Assembly: GCF_003952505.1 (NCBI RefSeq)
Contig: NZ_CP034450.1
Location: 2,108,001-2,172,000 of the forward strand
Source: Mesorhizobium sp. M4B.F.Ca.ET.058.02.1.1
GTDB taxonomy: Bacteria; Pseudomonadota; Alphaproteobacteria; Rhizobiales; Rhizobiaceae
Reading direction: 5' to 3'
Length of the DNA: 64,000 nt
This document shows, in pieces, positions 10,495-18,566 of the stretch. A program made the translations under genes and the position numbers. The notes under the pieces were generated by a model. That model made no database searches, was not told the origin of the DNA, and saw nothing but the letters and a program-made list of their open reading frames with translations. How positions within the stretch are numbered: the stretch's first letter is position 1; every line of letters starts with the position of its first letter.

Positions 10495-11568
10495 CTAGTT
10501 GGCCCTGGAACTTTTCCCGGCTGCTTTCACCGCAGCCGCTTCGCGCTTCGGCTTACGCGCCGGCTTTGAGGATGTGGGCGTGGTCAAGGGCGAGGAAAAC
10601 ATGGAATTTTCCGCGCCCTTCGCCGCCCCGTCGTTGCGCGGCGTTTCCAGCACGAAGACGCAGCCGTCAAGGTCGTTGGTGGCGAGATGCGCGTAGCGCA
10701 TGGTCATCGACAGCGTCTGGTGGCCGAGCCACATCTGCACGCGCCTGATGTCGATGCCGCCCTGGACGAGTCGCGAGGCGCAGGTGTGGCGCAGTATGTG
10801 CGGCACCACCTGTTCGTCGGCGGCAAGGCCAACCTCGCCCTTCGCCTCATTCCAGATGGCGCGGAATTGCGCCTGGCTGAACGTGGTGAAGGGGCCCTTG
10901 GGACGGCGTCCCTCGGTGACTGGCAGCTTGATGACTTCCTTGACGCGAGCGGTCATCGGAATGGTCCGGCTGCGACCGGACTTGGTGATCCAGAAGGAGA
11001 CGCGGTGCTCCTGGATGTCGTTCCAGATCAGGCCGAGCGCCTCGCCGAGGCGGCAGCCGGTGTCGACAAGGAAGACGGCGAGCCGGTAAGCGTCCTCGCT
11101 GCGGCTCCTGATCGCCGCAAACAGCCTCGCCTCTTCGTCCTTTTCCAAGAAACGAATCCGTCCCGCCCGCTCCTTCTGGCGGCGGAACTCGGGCAGGCTG
11201 TGGATATCCCCCATCTTGTGAGCCTTGCGCAGCAGTTTGCTGAGAGCGGCCATCTTACGATTGATGGTCGCGTTGCTGTTGCCGCGCTGGCGCAGGGTTC
11301 CGATAAGGTTGTCCAGGGTGCTCTGGTCAAAGGCGCTGAAACGCTCCCCGAGGAGGATCTCATCGATTTCGCCGATGAAAGAGCTGACATTGTATTTATG
11401 TCGCCCATCATCCCAGAGTATATCCCGATATGCTGAAAACAGCTCTCCGACCCGATACGACTTTACTTCTCTTATCTTGTTGTAGCTGTATTTTATTTTT
11501 GCAGTCTGAGAAGAAAAGATCGCGAAATGGTCAGAGGGCACCCCCTCTTGAATCGCTTCGTTCGTCAT
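10495..11568 (-). CDS. Tyrosine recombinase / phage-type integrase
   Basis: A site-specific recombinase of the lambda-integrase/XerC superfamily. Starting from the ATG at 11568 (MTNEAIQEGVPSDHF) it is 357 residues. The catalytic set is complete: Arg near 173 in DTGCRLGEALG, Lys near 196 in WITKSGRSR, HILRHTCASR (His 257, Arg 260), WLGHQT (His 283) and the nucleophile Tyr 292 in MRYAHL. A SAM-like N-terminal domain covers about 40-125. The C-terminal tail is rich in Lys, Ala and Ser. No excisionase, phage genes or att repeats are seen beside it, so it looks solitary. It lies about 1.7 kb from the 3' end of tRNA-Ser. Confidence 0.88.
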   Translation of the reverse strand: MTNEAIQEGVPSDHFAIFSSQTAKIKYSYNKIREVKSYRVGELFSAYRDILWDDGRHKYNVSSFIGEIDEILLGERFSAFDQSTLDNLIGTLRQRGNSNATINRKMAALSKLLRKAHKMGDIHSLPEFRRQKERAGRIRFLEKDEEARLFAAIRSRSEDAYRLAVFLVDTGCRLGEALGLIWNDIQEHRVSFWITKSGRSRTIPMTARVKEVIKLPVTEGRRPKGPFTTFSQAQFRAIWNEAKGEVGLAADEQVVPHILRHTCASRLVQGGIDIRRVQMWLGHQTLSMTMRYAHLATNDLDGCVFVLETPRNDGAAKGAENSMFSSPLTTPTSSKPARKPKREAAAVKAAGKSSRAN

Positions 11569-11750
11569 TTTTTGGCCACACCCCCACGTGGATAGGCGAC
11601 ACCTATCCGCTCGGAAGCGTCCTTTCAAGAGTTTAAGTCAGACAAAACGATCTCATCCGCCAGGAGGGCGGATCCCACGAAATCGCTTGAGCAGACTTCA
11701 ATTCAGCTACCGAACCCCCTTTTCCTTCTGTTGCCCAGCCCAGTCACGAA

Positions 11751-11786
11751 AACAAAACAGCCCGGGCGTTTGGAGCGCCCGGGCTG
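11751..11786 (-). terminator. Rho-independent terminator of the left porin gene
   Basis: On the minus strand CAGCCCGGGCG, a 7-base loop and CGCCCGGGCTG form an 11-bp GC-rich stem (11758-11786) followed by TTTTGTTTTCG. It lies 26 bases beyond the porin stop codon. Stem plus T tract is a classic intrinsic terminator. Confidence 0.85.
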
Positions 11787-11811
11787 GATTTCACCTGTGG
11801 ACAACCAGTCC

Positions 11812-12981
11812 TTAGAACGAGCGCTGGAAGCGGACCATGCCGCCGATGGCGTCGTCGTCCTGAGCGTTGGTCCAATCGGAGACGGTATCTTCGCCGACGT
11901 TGATGTAGTCGACTTCGGCCGTGATCGTCAGGCCGGGGACGATGTCGTAGGCAATGTTTGCGGCAGCGCCGAAGTTCTTGCCTTCGTCATAAGACAGCTG
12001 GGTGTTGAACGAGGTCTTCTCGTTGAACTTGTAGGTGGCGCCGCCCCAGATTGCCCAGTTGCCGCTCCACTGCTTGTAGAAGCCGCGACCGCCAGCGTCG
12101 ATCGCATTGCCAGCGTCATCCAACAGATTGTCGTCGGTGCCGTAGCCGGCCATGACGAACAGCGAGATCGCGTCGGTGGCGTTGACGTCCAGGCGAACCT
12201 TGCCGGCGACTTCCTCGTAGTTGGCGTCATAGGCGACGACGCCGGTGATGGCGCCCCAGCCCTGCGTGTACTTCAAGCCGCCGACGACATGCGGAACGTA
12301 GCTGTCGATCGTGCCGACGACGCCCGAGCCTTCTTCGAGCGAGAGGACGGCGGAGAAACCGTTGCCGGCGTCGAAGTAGTACTGGATGACGTTGGTGTCG
12401 AAGTCACCGTACGGAACCAGCGTATCCTGGATGACGTTGCCGGCGTAGCCGATGAACGTATTGAAGGCCGATTCGTCCTTACCGACGCGGAGGCCACCGA
12501 GCTGGATCCAGGCGAAGTTCAGCGAAACGCCCTTGTTGCCGGCCGGGTTGGAGAAGGTCTCATCCGCCAGCGTCGCCGGATTGTCCTCGATGCCGTAGGT
12601 GTTGCGGTTGCCGAAGTTGAAGCGGGTCTCGGTGAAGGTCTTCAAGGTGCCGAGCTCGGTCTCCTGGCCGGTCCAGGTCTTCAGCGTGAAGCGGGCCTGC
12701 TTGTACCAGGTGTCCTGCTCGTCGCCATCCTGGTGGTCGACTGACGACGCACCGTCGAACGAGCCGACGTCGCCAAAGCCGATGTCGTAACGGACATAGC
12801 CGCCGATGCGCAGGCAGGTTTCGGTGCCGGGGATGTAGAAGTAGCCCGAGCCGTACACGTCGCAGATCTTGACGTATTCAGCCGGTTCCGGCTCGGCGAC
12901 GACAACGGCGTCGGCGGCGCGCGCACCGGAAACTGCGATCAGGGCCGCAGCTGAGCCGAGAAGAAGGCTCTTGATGTTCAT
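11812..12981 (-). CDS. Outer-membrane porin, Omp2/Porin_2 family (left copy)
   Basis: A trimeric-porin-type beta-barrel protein for diffusion of small hydrophilic solutes across the outer membrane. The 389-residue product begins MNIKSLLLGSAAALIAVSGA with a signal peptide cut near RAADA. It carries the Porin_2 start PAEYVKICDVYGSGYFYIPG and ETCLRIGGYVRYD and ends VRFQRSF with the C-terminal Phe needed for barrel assembly. The ATG at 12981 follows GGAGG at good spacing. A second, nearly identical gene lies in the opposite orientation at 13790-14968, with tRNA-Ser between them. Its own terminator follows the stop. Confidence 0.93.
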   Translation of the reverse strand: MNIKSLLLGSAAALIAVSGARAADAVVVAEPEPAEYVKICDVYGSGYFYIPGTETCLRIGGYVRYDIGFGDVGSFDGASSVDHQDGDEQDTWYKQARFTLKTWTGQETELGTLKTFTETRFNFGNRNTYGIEDNPATLADETFSNPAGNKGVSLNFAWIQLGGLRVGKDESAFNTFIGYAGNVIQDTLVPYGDFDTNVIQYYFDAGNGFSAVLSLEEGSGVVGTIDSYVPHVVGGLKYTQGWGAITGVVAYDANYEEVAGKVRLDVNATDAISLFVMAGYGTDDNLLDDAGNAIDAGGRGFYKQWSGNWAIWGGATYKFNEKTSFNTQLSYDEGKNFGAAANIAYDIVPGLTITAEVDYINVGEDTVSDWTNAQDDDAIGGMVRFQRSF

Positions 12982-13225
12982 TTTCTGACCTCCAGTCAGA
13001 ATCGAACGAAATGTCGGAGCCGAAGGTTGGTGTTCCGACAGTAACAAATTGATATTTCTAATTTTTTTCGGAAAACTAGGGATTCCGCGTCGACCATCAG
13101 GGGATCGACTCCACCTGTTTCGTGGACATTGGCAGGCGAAAGTGCGTCGCGACGCGCGCCGCCGATTCTGCTTTTGCAAGGGATTCGCGGGATTCGTTCT
13201 GCTGCAGCTGCGCGGCGCGAGCAGG
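12982..13225 (-). promoter_or_regulatory. Leader region of left porin with hairpin around its ribosome binding site
   Basis: Immediately before the start, CTGAC (minus strand, 12999-12995) and GTCAG (12989-12985) flank TGGAG, so a small stem-loop would hold the Shine-Dalgarno GGAGG in its loop and 3' arm. The same block is present before the right porin. The rest of this 240-base stretch shows no gene and presumably contains the promoter. Confidence 0.4.
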
Positions 13226-13317
13226 GTGGCGGAGAGGATGGGATTCGAACCCACGAGAAGCTTTTGACCTCTACTCCCTTAGCAGGGGAGCGCCTTCGAC
13301 CACTCGGCCACCTCTCC
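13226..13317 (-). tRNA. tRNA-Ser (anticodon GCU)
   Basis: The minus strand reads GGAGAGGTGGCCGAGTGG at the 5' end, pairing with CCTCTCC before discriminator G and an encoded CCA (13228-13226). The anticodon stem-loop CCCCTGCTAAGGGAG gives anticodon GCU, which reads AGC/AGU serine codons. A long variable arm (GUAGAGGUC...) typical of class II tRNA-Ser precedes the T-arm GTGGGTTCGAATCCCAT. It lies between the two inverted porin genes and is transcribed in the direction of the left porin. Confidence 0.97.
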
Positions 13318-13789
13318 GTTGCGCCGCTGGATAAAGAAAAGCGTCGGCACAATCAACAAGCCGGCGTCATTATCGCGGAAAAATCGGCGCTTCGCCGCAG
13401 TGCCGCTTCGCCATGCGGCGATTCTGGGGCAATTCCCTGGCCGCCGACTCGGCCCGCGCGCCGCAATTCTGACGGTCCAGCGCCGGATTCGGGCCGTCCG
13501 GCAAAGGATTCGCGCCGATTGCAACGGGTGCGAGCGCCTCGATAGTTAACGAGAGCTTTCTGAGTGAGGCCAAATCGTGTCATTTGTGCAACAACGCTCG
13601 GGGATAGCGCCCGGACAGCCCGTCCGCCGGTACGATCGTGGTTGAACGCCGCCGCCTCATGGGTAATGTCGGGTTTGAAGGAGCGGCGCGGTGCGCATCT
13701 TTTTCGGTAGTGGGGATGGGGCAGGGAACGCTGTCCTTCAGCAAAGAATACCCAGACCCGTTTTTTAACTTTTGACTGGAGGTCAGAAA
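13318..13789. other. Intergenic region between tRNA-Ser and right porin
   Basis: I see no convincing gene in these 472 bases. Short open frames have no family likeness and unusual composition. The region must hold the tRNA-Ser promoter (leftward) and the right-porin promoter (rightward). The last 20 bases before the ATG, TGACTGGAGGTCAGAAA, are the same as before the left porin; further upstream the two leaders are not alike, so the duplicated unit begins close to the ribosome binding site. Confidence 0.6.
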
Positions 13790-14968
13790 ATGAACATCAA
13801 GAGCCTTCTTCTCGGCTCAGCTGCGGCCCTGATCGCAGTTTCCGGTGCGCGCGCCGCCGACGCCGTTGTCGTCGCCGAGCCGGAACCGGCTGAATACGTC
13901 AAGATCTGCGACGTGTACGGCTCGGGCTACTTCTACATCCCCGGCACCGAAACCTGCCTGCGCATCGGCGGCTATGTCCGTTACGACATCGGCCTCGGCG
14001 ACGTCGGCTCGTTCGACGGTGCGTCGTCAGTCGACCACGAGGACGGCGACGAGCAGGACACCTGGTACAAGAACGCCCGCTTCACGCTGAAGACCTGGAC
14101 CGGCCAGGAAACCGAGCTCGGCACCTTGAAGACCTATACCGAGACCCGCTTCAACTTCGGCAACCGCAACACCTACGGCATCCCGGACGATCCGGCGACG
14201 ACGGCGACGGATGAGACCTTCTCCAACCCGGCCGGCAACAAGGGCGTTTCGCTGAACTTCGCCTGGATCCAGCTCGGTGGCCTCCGCGTCGGTAAGGACG
14301 AATCGGCCTTCAATACGTTCATCGGCTACGCCGGCAACGTCATCCAGGATACGCTGGTTCCGTACGGTGACTTCGATACCAACGTCATCCAGTACTACTT
14401 CGACGCCGGCAACGGTTTCTCCGCCGTCCTTTCGCTCGAAGAAGGCTCGGGCGTCGTCGGCACGATCGACAGCTACGTTCCGCATGTCGTCGGCGGCTTG
14501 AAGTACACGCAGGGCTGGGGCGCCATCACTGGCGTCGTCGCCTATGACGCCAACTACGAGGAAGTCGCCGGCAAGGTTCGCCTGGACGTCAACGCCACCG
14601 ACGCGATCTCGCTGTTCATCATGGCGGGCTACGGCACCGACGACAACCTCACGGACGGCACCTGGGCAATCCCGGCTGGCGGTCGCGGCTTCTTCAAGCA
14701 GTGGGGCGGCAACTGGGCGGTCTGGGGTGGCGGCACCTACAAGTTCAACGAGAAGACCTCGTTCAACACCCAGATCTCGTATGACGATTGGGAGAACCTC
14801 GGCATCGCAGCGAACATCGCCTACGACATCGTGCCCGGCTTCACCGTCACGGCCGAAGTCGACTACCTGCACGCAGGTCAGTTCGATGACGCCGGCTTCT
14901 CCAACTGGACCAACGCCGACAGCAAGAACAGCGTTGGCGGTCTCCTCCGCTTCCAGCGCTCGTTCTAA
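13790..14968 (+). CDS. Outer-membrane porin, Omp2/Porin_2 family (right copy)
   Basis: Inverted paralogue of the left porin, 392 residues. The first 65 or so residues are identical, including signal peptide and cysteine-bearing ICDVYGSGYFYI. Differences are scattered single residues (DIGLGD against DIGFGD, VDHEDG against VDHQDG) and become dense only in the C-terminal quarter (for example FDDAGFSNWTNADSKNSVGG). It ends LLRFQRSF with C-terminal Phe. The ATG at 13790 follows GGAGG; an in-frame TTG at 13772 is less likely. An intrinsic terminator follows. Close similarity suggests recent duplication or gene conversion, as at the Brucella omp2a/omp2b locus. Confidence 0.93.
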   Translation: MNIKSLLLGSAAALIAVSGARAADAVVVAEPEPAEYVKICDVYGSGYFYIPGTETCLRIGGYVRYDIGLGDVGSFDGASSVDHEDGDEQDTWYKNARFTLKTWTGQETELGTLKTYTETRFNFGNRNTYGIPDDPATTATDETFSNPAGNKGVSLNFAWIQLGGLRVGKDESAFNTFIGYAGNVIQDTLVPYGDFDTNVIQYYFDAGNGFSAVLSLEEGSGVVGTIDSYVPHVVGGLKYTQGWGAITGVVAYDANYEEVAGKVRLDVNATDAISLFIMAGYGTDDNLTDGTWAIPAGGRGFFKQWGGNWAVWGGGTYKFNEKTSFNTQISYDDWENLGIAANIAYDIVPGFTVTAEVDYLHAGQFDDAGFSNWTNADSKNSVGGLLRFQRSF

Positions 14969-14991
14969 CAGGCCCTGGCTGACCGAAATCG

Positions 14992-15019
14992 AACCCGGCG
15001 GGCAACCGCCGGGTTTTTT
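14992..15019 (+). terminator. Rho-independent terminator of the right porin gene
   Basis: AACCCGGCGG (14992-15001), loop GCAA and CCGCCGGGTT (15006-15015) form a 10-bp stem running into a TTTTTT tract. It lies 23 bases after the porin stop. Its sequence differs from the left porin terminator, so the duplicated unit ends near the stop codons. Confidence 0.9.
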
Positions 15020-15149
15020 CGTACAACGGCGACGCGATTATCAAAGTCGCGCGATGCGCCGGAAAGTCCCCGGCTTCGTCACCCTCGGGCGGGGCGGGAG
15101 CGAAGCGACCGCGCAGACCTGAGTATCCATGCCGTAACCTCGCGGCAGC

Positions 15150-15446
15150 GCTCCGACGTCTCAGAACCGAACGGTACTGCCCGGTTCCGCGAAAGAGGTC
15201 GAACTGGGTTGGTTTTCTCGATCAGCTCGACCTTCCACCAGCGGCCAGCGTTTAGCGACTCTCGCGCTGAACGGCGTCACGGACGTCGAAATACGCCTCG
15301 TACCAGCCACCGCAGCGGCTGGTGAAGCACGGACCCTGACCGGACTTGTGCTGCGGTATGCGGCGACCGAGGTCGTTTGTGGCGCCGATGTAGATCGCGC
15401 CCCACTTCCGGATTGCGGTCATGTGGACGTAGCCGGTCATGAGCAA
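15150..15446 (-). pseudogene. Decayed GIY-YIG endonuclease-family gene
   Basis: The minus strand encodes MTGYVHMTAIRKWGAIYIGA followed by TNDLGRRIPQHKSG and DVRDAVQRESR before a stop at 15252. This matches the first two thirds of small GIY-YIG proteins (family pattern GYVYILTN..GTLYIGVTNDL). The missing end is still readable in other frames: WWKVELIEKTNP in the next frame, then FDLFRG in a third. Two small indels therefore separate pieces of one former gene. The family includes UvrC/homing-endonuclease-like nucleases of mostly unknown role. Functional loss is likely. Confidence 0.7.
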
Positions 15447-15478
15447 CGGCTATCCAGCAATCGGTCGGCAAATGATTC

Positions 15479-17158
15479 TTAAAGTTCCGCCAGATCGCCC
15501 AAGGCATCAATCAATGGCTGGATTCTGCCCTGATAGTTTTTCCAGCGCTTGACCGACGACGTGTAGATCGGTTGGCGAACTTGCCAGCGACTGATTGTTC
15601 TGACCGACCCAACCTTGTCGAAAAAGCGAAGACAGGCATCATCCCAGGTCAAGCCAAGGTGATCTATAAGACGACGCGATTGCCCTTCTTGATCAAAGAT
15701 CATGTCTTCGTAGCGATTCTCAAAAATTCGCCCTGGGAATATCGTGTGCCAATGCCGCATAAGCCGATCATACTCACGATAGACCAGCCCAAGAGTCTCA
15801 AGATCGTAACTGTACTTATGGCCTTCTTGAAGATTTGAAAAGAAACAAGAAAGACAATTGTCAATAGCATCACGCCCGCAGTGAATAATCCGAGCGTTTG
15901 GGAAAAGAATTCCAATAAGGCCAACAAGCTCGAAATTATGAGGTATTTTGTCGATAATGCGTGGCGCGGTAGGCGAATAAAGACGCAAGTACGACAGATA
16001 TTCCTCAGCCAGCGCATGCCATTGCTGGATCGTCATCGACCTTACCGCCTCTCCAAAAGATCGTCCCGGCTCCAGCTTTAAACCGATTGACGCCGCCATT
16101 CGCCCCAGTTTCGTAAGCTCTCCGGCCCCGTGAACTTCCGGATGACTCGAGCAGATTTGCTCGGTCAGGGTTGTACCCGAGCGTGGCATCCCGAGGACAA
16201 ACACGGGCATTTCGGATGGGTTACCATACCCCGCTTTGGATGCTACCAGGCCTGCATCGAATAACCCGATCAGGGAATCGATCCGCCTACGATAGGAATG
16301 AACATCAAAATCTCGGGTCTTAAATGTCTTGGCCTTTAGAAAATGGTCCATCGCCTCGTCATAGCGGCCAAGGTCGTTCAGAACCTTGCCTGCCGCCAGA
16401 TGAAGCCCATACTGCTCGCCGGCGGAAATTGCAGGTTTGCCAAGTTCGTCCAAGATGGACTTGAGTTCGGGCGGTTCGGTGGAAAATTTTCGAGTGTTAA
16501 CAAGAGCGCGGTAGGCTCCAGGTACGTCCAGACGCCGGGCGATGGTTTCTTTCAGACACGTTGCTGCCTCGTCCATCTGTCCGAGGTTGATGAGTGTATC
16601 CGCCAAGCCCAACCGGGCTTGCAGATGATCACGATTGGTCTCTAGTGCCCTCTGGTAGATCGGCAGGGCCATTTCGGCCTTGTCAAACCCGGCATAAGCC
16701 CGCCCCAGCCCGCACAATGCCTCGACCAGATCGGGCTTCAGTTCGCAGGCGCGCTGCAAATGCCTGATCGCCGCCGGGTGGTCTCCAACTTTCAAGCAAG
16801 CCTCGCCCAGACTGAGCTGATAGTATGGGTTGCTGGGCTCCTGGGCGGCAGCCCTAGCGAAAAATTTGATGGCCAACTCGTTGTCGACGTTAAGCCCCAG
16901 CGTGCCCAGTATGTACAGTGCGAGGGCATGGTTGGGCGTTCTTGCCAGGACGCGGTGACACAGTTCCTCCGCCTCCGGCAGCCGCTCGGCCTTCTGCAGT
17001 TCGAGCGCCTGCCGCAGCAGCATGTCGTCGGCCTGGGCGCGCGTCGGCACTACCTGCGGCGGCCTCGGCTGCAGCGGCTTTGCTTGCGGCTGTTTGGCTG
17101 GCGACGCGGATCGGCTCTTGAGATGCTTGGACCACGCGGGCGGCAATCGGTTGCTCAT
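15479..17158 (-). CDS. TPR-repeat sulfotransferase
   Basis: A 559-residue two-domain protein. Residues 45-275 are tetratricopeptide repeats (for example ALELQKAERLPEAEELCHRV and GEACLKVGDHPAAIRHLQRA). Residues 315-559 are a PAPS-dependent sulfotransferase domain, with the 5'-phosphosulfate loop VLGMPRSGTTLTEQI (323-330 core) and the 3'-phosphate segment ARIIHCGRDAIDNCL. Such enzymes move sulfate from PAPS to a hydroxyl or amine of a glycan, peptide or small molecule; the TPRs may bind the acceptor or partners. The gene looks less GC-rich than its neighbours, hinting at horizontal gain. A sulfatase system lies 2-4 kb away. The acceptor is unknown. Confidence 0.88.
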   Translation of the reverse strand: MSNRLPPAWSKHLKSRSASPAKQPQAKPLQPRPPQVVPTRAQADDMLLRQALELQKAERLPEAEELCHRVLARTPNHALALYILGTLGLNVDNELAIKFFARAAAQEPSNPYYQLSLGEACLKVGDHPAAIRHLQRACELKPDLVEALCGLGRAYAGFDKAEMALPIYQRALETNRDHLQARLGLADTLINLGQMDEAATCLKETIARRLDVPGAYRALVNTRKFSTEPPELKSILDELGKPAISAGEQYGLHLAAGKVLNDLGRYDEAMDHFLKAKTFKTRDFDVHSYRRRIDSLIGLFDAGLVASKAGYGNPSEMPVFVLGMPRSGTTLTEQICSSHPEVHGAGELTKLGRMAASIGLKLEPGRSFGEAVRSMTIQQWHALAEEYLSYLRLYSPTAPRIIDKIPHNFELVGLIGILFPNARIIHCGRDAIDNCLSCFFSNLQEGHKYSYDLETLGLVYREYDRLMRHWHTIFPGRIFENRYEDMIFDQEGQSRRLIDHLGLTWDDACLRFFDKVGSVRTISRWQVRQPIYTSSVKRWKNYQGRIQPLIDALGDLAEL

Positions 17159-17562
17159 CTTGTCTCGCTAGCAAAACGAGCAGGGAGAATCCAGCCTTTG
17201 ACGAATCAAGCCGCCAGGGAAGAGTCCACAAACCTGCCGTGAAGGCGCCCGCCCAGCCGCCAGGCCATGTCGCCCGACAGAAACGCAAAGTTTGTTGCCG
17301 GGCCTGAATGACAGAGCGAACAGGGAACTCTGAAGGAAGACCCTGAGCGAACACCCGCCGCGCTTGCGCCTTCCCGCCAGCAGGCTGGCCGATCGACTGA
17401 ACGGGCGGGCCGGTTGACCCGTCGGCCGCGACCGCATAATTTTAGATGATACTAATACACAATACCATGCGACGGACGCGATCTTGACCGATTCACTGCA
17501 GGGCGAATCCTGCTAATAATCCTGCTATTATTGCTACGAAATTTGATAAGAGGGGAATGACA
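17159..17562. other. Divergent intergenic region with a duplicated 12-mer
   Basis: No gene is apparent in these 404 bases between the sulfotransferase and outer-membrane protein genes. An AT-rich stretch at 17437-17462 may contain promoter elements. AATCCTGCTA occurs at 17506-17515 and again at 17518-17527, a 12-base direct repeat about 40 bases before the outer-membrane protein start, possibly a regulator site. Confidence 0.4.
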
Positions 17563-18360
17563 ATGCGTTTTGACCGGAATCTGCTGCTTGTAGGGCTGGT
17601 CCTGCTTGGCTCTGCACGTGCCTTCGCTGCTGACCTGCCGAGCCCGAACGCTCAGACGGTTGAGGAAGCCGCGCCGGCGGGCCAGCCATACTGGTCCTTC
17701 ACCGCGGGCACATATCTGTGGGCGGCCGGCATGAGTGGCGACGTCGGACAGTTCGGGCTGCCTCCGGTTTCGGTGGAAAACTCGTTCTCCGACATCCTGA
17801 AGCATCTGGACTTCGGCGCGATGCTCGTCGCCGAACTCCGCTACGGCGACTTCGGTCTGTTCAACGACTTCATGTACATCAAGCTTTCGGGCGAAAACGC
17901 CACGCCCAACGGCATCGTCGCCGACAGCGTCAGCGTCGACTCCGAGAGCGTGACCTACACCGCGGCTGGCGAATATCGCCTGATCGACGACGCCTCGGGC
18001 AGCCTCGATCTCCTGGCGGGTGCCCGGATCTGGTCGGTCGATACCGACATATCCTTCAGCGGCGGAGCCTTCGACGGGCTGACCTTCAGCGAAGGCGATA
18101 CCTGGGTTGACGCGCTGGCTGGATTCAAAGGGCGCTATAACATCAATTCCGAGTGGTATCTGAGCGGCTGGGCCATGGCCGGCGGCGGCTCGTCGGACTA
18201 CATGTGGGATCTGTGGGGCGGCGTCGGTTATCAGGTCAACGACAAGTTCTCCGCCCTGATCGGCTATCGTGCCTCCGGGGTCAATTACGACAACGGCGAC
18301 GGCTTCGTCTTCGACGTCGTCCAGCAGGGACCGGTAATCGGGGCGATCTACCGCTTCTGA
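17563..18360 (+). CDS. Outer-membrane beta-barrel protein
   Basis: A 265-residue secreted protein. It opens with a clear signal peptide (LLLVGLVLLGSARAFAADL), continues with alternating amphipathic strands (SFTAGTYLWAAGMSG, AMLVAELRYGDFGLFNDFMY) and ends VIGAIYRF, the C-terminal Phe signature recognised by the BAM complex. I chose the second ATG (17563) because AGAGGGG lies seven bases before it; the ATG at 17557 is too close. It is a general rhizobial outer-membrane barrel family without a precise function that I can name. Its position between a sulfotransferase and a sulfatase system suggests, but does not prove, a link to sulfated surface or imported material. Confidence 0.8.
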   Translation: MRFDRNLLLVGLVLLGSARAFAADLPSPNAQTVEEAAPAGQPYWSFTAGTYLWAAGMSGDVGQFGLPPVSVENSFSDILKHLDFGAMLVAELRYGDFGLFNDFMYIKLSGENATPNGIVADSVSVDSESVTYTAAGEYRLIDDASGSLDLLAGARIWSVDTDISFSGGAFDGLTFSEGDTWVDALAGFKGRYNINSEWYLSGWAMAGGGSSDYMWDLWGGVGYQVNDKFSALIGYRASGVNYDNGDGFVFDVVQQGPVIGAIYRF

Positions 18361-18566
18361 TCCGGCGGCACCCGGCAGAGACTACTGATGCGCTCGCCTA
18401 TGAAGGCTTGCGGCTGCTCGCCATCAACATTGTCACATCCCGCCTGCGCATGCCGTCAGGGACGGATATATACTTGCCGTAACCGCTTACGCTTTGAACC
18501 ACTACTTTACTTGAACCGAATCCCCCTGCTTTACGCCGGCCGAGTCCGAGCAAAATGTCTTCGCAT

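Noticed and set aside
10400..13317. Genomic island bounded by the tRNA-Ser 3' end and a direct repeat near the integrase
   Set aside because: I looked for a second copy of the tRNA T-arm/3' end (GTGGGTTCGAATCCC) between 10.3 and 11.8 kb and saw none.
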